Assembly (NCBI GenBank): GCA_016707885.1
Contig: JADJGU010000001.1
Location: forward strand, 1,351,736 to 1,415,735
Direction: 5' to 3'
DNA from: Sphingomonadales bacterium
Lineage (GTDB): Bacteria; Pseudomonadota; Alphaproteobacteria; Sphingomonadales; Sphingomonadaceae
Length of the DNA stretch: 64,000 bases
Of this stretch, positions 61,423-64,000 are shown piece after piece. Position 1 is the first letter of the stretch. Each line of letters opens with the position of its first letter. The notes below the pieces were generated by a model, which saw only the letters and a program-made list of their open reading frames with translations, had not been told where the DNA came from and did not search any database. Made by a program: the position numbers and the translations under genes.

Positions 61423-62884
61423 CTGGACCAAACCGCGCAAGTTTGACCGCAACCTGATTGTGATCGGGGCGGGGGCGGCAGGGTTGGTATCGTCCTATAT
61501 CGCTGCGATGGCCAAGGCCAAGGTTACGCTGATCGAAGCCCATGACATGGGCGGAGACTGCCTCAACACCGGCTGTGTGCCTTCAAAAGCACTGCTCAAA
61601 AGCGCACGGGTGGCACACAGCGCCCGCGACGCGGCACGTTATGGCATTGGCACGGGCGAGATCAGCGTCGACTTTCCGCGCGTGATGCAGCGCATTCGTG
61701 AGGTCATCACCGCGATCGAGCCGCATGACAGTATCGAACGCTATACCGGCCTCGGCGTTGAATGCCTCACAGGCTATGCGCGTTTTGTCGATCCGTGGAC
61801 GGTCGATATTGCCAAGGCCGATGGCAGCAGTCAGCGCCTGACCGCCAAGGCCTTCGTCATCGCAACCGGTGCCGCGCCCATCGTGCCGCCGATCTCCGGC
61901 GTTGAGGCGAGCGGCTATCTAACCAGCGAGACTTTGTGGGACGAAATGGCCACGCGCAAAACCGCGCCAGCCCGTCTCGCGATTTTGGGCGGCGGCCCGA
62001 TCGGTTGCGAATTGGCACAGGCCTTTCAGCGGCTGGGTAGTCAGGTGACCTTGATCGAAATGGCCGACCGGCTGATGCTCAAGGAAGATGCCGAGGCTGC
62101 AGCGCTGGTGACGGAGACGCTAAAGCAAGAGGGCGTCGATGTTCGCACTGGACATAAGGTCGTGCGCTTTGAAACCGGAAAGCAGCTGGTGGTCGAAGCG
62201 GCGGGCGGCCAGTCGGTCATTCCCTATGACGATCTCATCATCGCAGTCGGGCGTAAGGCACGTGTGACGGGCTTCGGCCTGGAAGAACTGGGTCTGCTGG
62301 TCGACGGGCGACTGGCTGTTGATGCAAAATTGGCGACGGCGATGCCGCATATTTTTGTCGCAGGCGATGTCGCCGGAAACCAGCAACTCACCCACGGTGC
62401 CAGCCATGAGGCCTGGTACGCGACGGTCAATGCGCTGGCGCGACCGTTCAAAAGCTACAAGGCCGATTACCGCGTGCTGCCACGTGTGACCTACACCGAT
62501 CCGGAAGTTGCAAGCGTCGGGCTGACCGAGGCGGAGGCAACAGCAAAGGGCATCGCTTATGATGTCACCCGCTATAACCTCGACGATCTCGATCGCGCCA
62601 TCGCGGATGGTGAAGCACATGGCTTCGTCAAAATCCTGACCGCACCCGGAAAAGACAGGATATTGGGGGCAACCATTGTCGCCAGCCATGCCGGTGAGAT
62701 GATAGCTGAACTGGTTTTTGCGATGCGGCACAATCTGCCGCTCGGCAAGATCATGGCCGTCATCCACAGCTATCCCACCTGGAGCGAAGCGAGCAAATTT
62801 GCCGCTGGACAATATCGCTTGGCGCGCAAACCAGAGCGACTGCAACGCCTCGCACAACGTTGGTTCGACTGGCAGCGCGGCTGA
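61412..62884 (+). CDS. FAD-dependent pyridine nucleotide-disulfide oxidoreductase (mercuric reductase-like)
   Basis: 490 residues. FAD motif LIVIGAGAAGLVSSYIAA, redox-active disulfide GGDCLNTGCVPSKALLKSAR (Cys about 49 and 54), NAD motif AILGGGPIGCELAQAF, second FAD motif PHIFVAGDVAGNQQLTHGAS and a C-terminal dimer domain. The C-terminal HxxxxE of lipoamide dehydrogenase is replaced by HSYPTWSEASK, as in SthA/MerA-like enzymes without the MerA Cys pair, so the substrate is unclear. Overlaps the TVP38 gene by 11 bp, as often seen in alpha- and betaproteobacteria. Confidence 0.9.
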   Translation: MPASWTKPRKFDRNLIVIGAGAAGLVSSYIAAMAKAKVTLIEAHDMGGDCLNTGCVPSKALLKSARVAHSARDAARYGIGTGEISVDFPRVMQRIREVITAIEPHDSIERYTGLGVECLTGYARFVDPWTVDIAKADGSSQRLTAKAFVIATGAAPIVPPISGVEASGYLTSETLWDEMATRKTAPARLAILGGGPIGCELAQAFQRLGSQVTLIEMADRLMLKEDAEAAALVTETLKQEGVDVRTGHKVVRFETGKQLVVEAAGGQSVIPYDDLIIAVGRKARVTGFGLEELGLLVDGRLAVDAKLATAMPHIFVAGDVAGNQQLTHGASHEAWYATVNALARPFKSYKADYRVLPRVTYTDPEVASVGLTEAEATAKGIAYDVTRYNLDDLDRAIADGEAHGFVKILTAPGKDRILGATIVASHAGEMIAELVFAMRHNLPLGKIMAVIHSYPTWSEASKFAAGQYRLARKPERLQRLAQRWFDWQRG

Positions 62885-62925
62885 ATCTGTTCAGATTTGG
62901 TGAGAAGTCGATGCCAGCGGCATCA

Positions 62926-62950
62926 TGGTGACCCTAGGGGAATCGAACCA
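62926..62950 (-). other. degenerate copy of a tRNA 3' end
   Basis: The sequence is TGGTGACCCTAGGGGAATCG followed by AACCA, a worn version of the tRNA 3' end at 63015-63040 (one C missing, a few changes). No tRNA can fold from it. It may mark an earlier integration at the same target. Confidence 0.5.
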
Positions 62951-63014
62951 CGCGGAATCGGCACGGCCGATGCCGCCGCAAAACGACACGGGTTTGGATA
63001 ACGATGCGGGAAGA

Positions 63015-63063
63015 TGGTGACCCCTACGGGAATCGAACCCGTGTTTCAGCCGTGAAAGGGCTG
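63015..63063 (-). tRNA. tRNA-Glu(TTC) 3' half (attachment-site fragment)
   Basis: The reverse strand reads the anticodon stem-loop (AGCC-CTTTCAC-GGCT, anticodon TTC), the T arm ACACGGGTTCGATTCCCGT and the acceptor end AGGGGTCACCA. The 5' half, with a matching CCCC acceptor strand and D arm, is absent on the right, where unrelated sequence follows. This is the pattern left when a tyrosine integrase recombines in the 3' part of a tRNA gene: a displaced 3' fragment at one end and the rebuilt gene at the other. Confidence 0.7.
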
Positions 63064-63180
63064 TTACGTCCATCCGTAGCCGTCCGATAATGTCTCCAAA
63101 CAGCGTATAAACCGATATATTGCATCCCCTTGCGTCCATGTTTGTTCGGTAGTACATAAAACCGAAGTATTACCGAGAGA

Positions 63181-64000
63181 ATGACGGAAATGGGCAGACG
63201 GGTAAAGGCAGTTGATCTAAGCAAGCGCGAAGGCCGGTCCAAGCTGCCTGTTCGTGCCGAACCTTACTGGAGCAATGAGCGCGAAGGTGCGCACATCGGT
63301 TATTATCGGGGCGTGCGTGTCGGCAAATGGGTTGCGCGCTATAAATTGCCCGGCACATCGGGTGGTTACAGCAAGACCACGCTAGGTGAGGCCGACGATG
63401 CACCGAATAGCATTGTCAGCGACCGCGTGCTTGATTGGAAAGCAGCCAAGGCAAAGGCAACCGACTGGTTTACCCTTATGGACAAGGCCGAAGGCGTGCG
63501 CAGTGGCCCCTATACCGTTGCCAATGCGATGGACGATTACCTTGCTCGCTTTCGCGGCAAAGATTTGGTCAATACGCGCCGCCGGATTGAAGCCTTCATT
63601 CGTCCCCAGCTTGGCCGGTATGATGTAGCGAAATTGACGTCCAAACAGATAAAGCGGTGGCATGGAAGGCCTTGCCGACGCGCCCGCACGGCTTCGCACT
63701 GCACATGGTGCGGAGCAAAATGTGCGGTTAACCGCTGATAGCGATGAAGCGCGGCGTAGTCGCCAAGCCAGCGCCAATCGCATCCTTACAATTTTGAAGG
63801 CCGCGCTGAATCGCGCATATCAGGACGGAGACGTGCAAAGCGATCATGCCTGGCGCAAGGTAAAGCCGTTTGAAAAGGCCGATGGCGTGAAGCTGCGCTA
63901 TCTCTCGGATGATGAATCGCGGCGGCTGGTTAATGCAACCGACCCGACATTCCGCCCGATGGTGCAGGCGGGGCTGTTGACCGGCGCGCGATATGCCGAA
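63181..64000 (+). pseudogene. int: tyrosine recombinase/integrase, partial and frameshifted
   Basis: Starts at 63181 (MTEMGRRVKAVDLSKREGRS) 117 bp from the tRNA fragment. The N-terminal arm-binding part and core-binding domain (YTVANAMDDYLARFRGKDLV) are in one frame to about 63664, where one extra G (CATGGAAGG for CATGAAGG) shifts it; restored it reads KRWHEGLADAPARLRTAHGA. The window ends inside the catalytic domain just after the first Arg motif LLTGARYAE. Family: phage-type integrase. The rest of the element lies to the right. Confidence 0.85.

Noticed and set aside
63015..63110. Complete tRNA-Glu gene
   Set aside because: Only the 3' half folds; no D arm or matching acceptor strand is found upstream, so it is a fragment.
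1..64000. CRISPR array
   Set aside because: No set of regularly spaced direct repeats and no cas gene was seen; the repeats present are palindromes, homopolymers or the leuC duplication.

Overview
The window reads as chromosomal DNA of an alphaproteobacterium in the order Sphingomonadales (Sphingopyxis/Sphingorhabdus-like). This is inferred from gene content: F1-ATPase inhibitor zeta-type DUF1476, BolA-Grx4 pair, COQ9, MmcB, CrtZ carotenoid hydroxylase, a GTP cyclohydrolase II with a degenerate N-terminal domain, a type I QueF, FtsK followed by LolA, and short palindromic elements of a kind common in sphingomonads. GC is high by eye. No 16S rRNA is present, so the assignment is tentative.

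Layout. 1-4.3 kb: the start of an N4-adsorption-type glycosyltransferase (cut by the window edge), small membrane proteins, a membrane-anchored LuxR-type regulator, an nhaA gene cut off by its junction with rpmG (L33), and an UPF0016/GDT1 transporter. 4.3-8.7 kb: an epoxide hydrolase followed by a three-gene oligopeptide-type ABC transporter without a binding protein. 9-12 kb: sulfur-amino-acid genes metC and sseA around a DUF2189 membrane protein. 12-21 kb: housekeeping (queF, OmpA-like lipoprotein, ubiH-family hydroxylase, ftsK, lolA, xthA, ribA). 21.2-25.8 kb: a four-gene leftward operon encoding a TIR-TM-TPR protein, an unknown protein, a TPR/Rossmann-like sensor-type protein and a CRP/FNR regulator. 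This is the best candidate for an undescribed signalling or defence system. 25.8-31.4 kb: grxD, bolA, DUF1476, a quinone oxidoreductase and leuD/leuC, where the 3' end of leuC is duplicated around an inserted gene for an exported protein. 31.5-46 kb: regulators, thioesterase, crtZ, an aldehyde dehydrogenase, a GGDEF protein, a cyclase/SMP-30/VIT/DUF2855/HAD series, the scoAB CoA-transferase, a beta-lactamase-fold protein and a GST. 46-52.6 kb: a two-domain M16 protease, TspO, UbiK, YbjN, two thioesterases, mmcB. 52.6-57.4 kb: a strongly frame-disrupted stretch (DUF3604, sterol-desaturase-like, an Old Yellow Enzyme that is intact, an EamA transporter). 57.4-62.9 kb: coq9, feoAB, ssb, TVP38 and a FAD disulfide reductase. 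62.9-64 kb: tRNA-Glu 3' fragments followed by a tyrosine integrase, apparently the left end of an integrated element that continues beyond the window.

Two cautions apply. At least ten loci carry apparent single-base frameshifts or deletions, mostly right of 37.9 kb, and there are G17 and G12 homopolymers next to broken gene ends. Sequencing or assembly error is therefore the first explanation for many of the broken genes. No search or computation was run: family names rest on recognised motifs and remembered family features, and GC statements are by eye.
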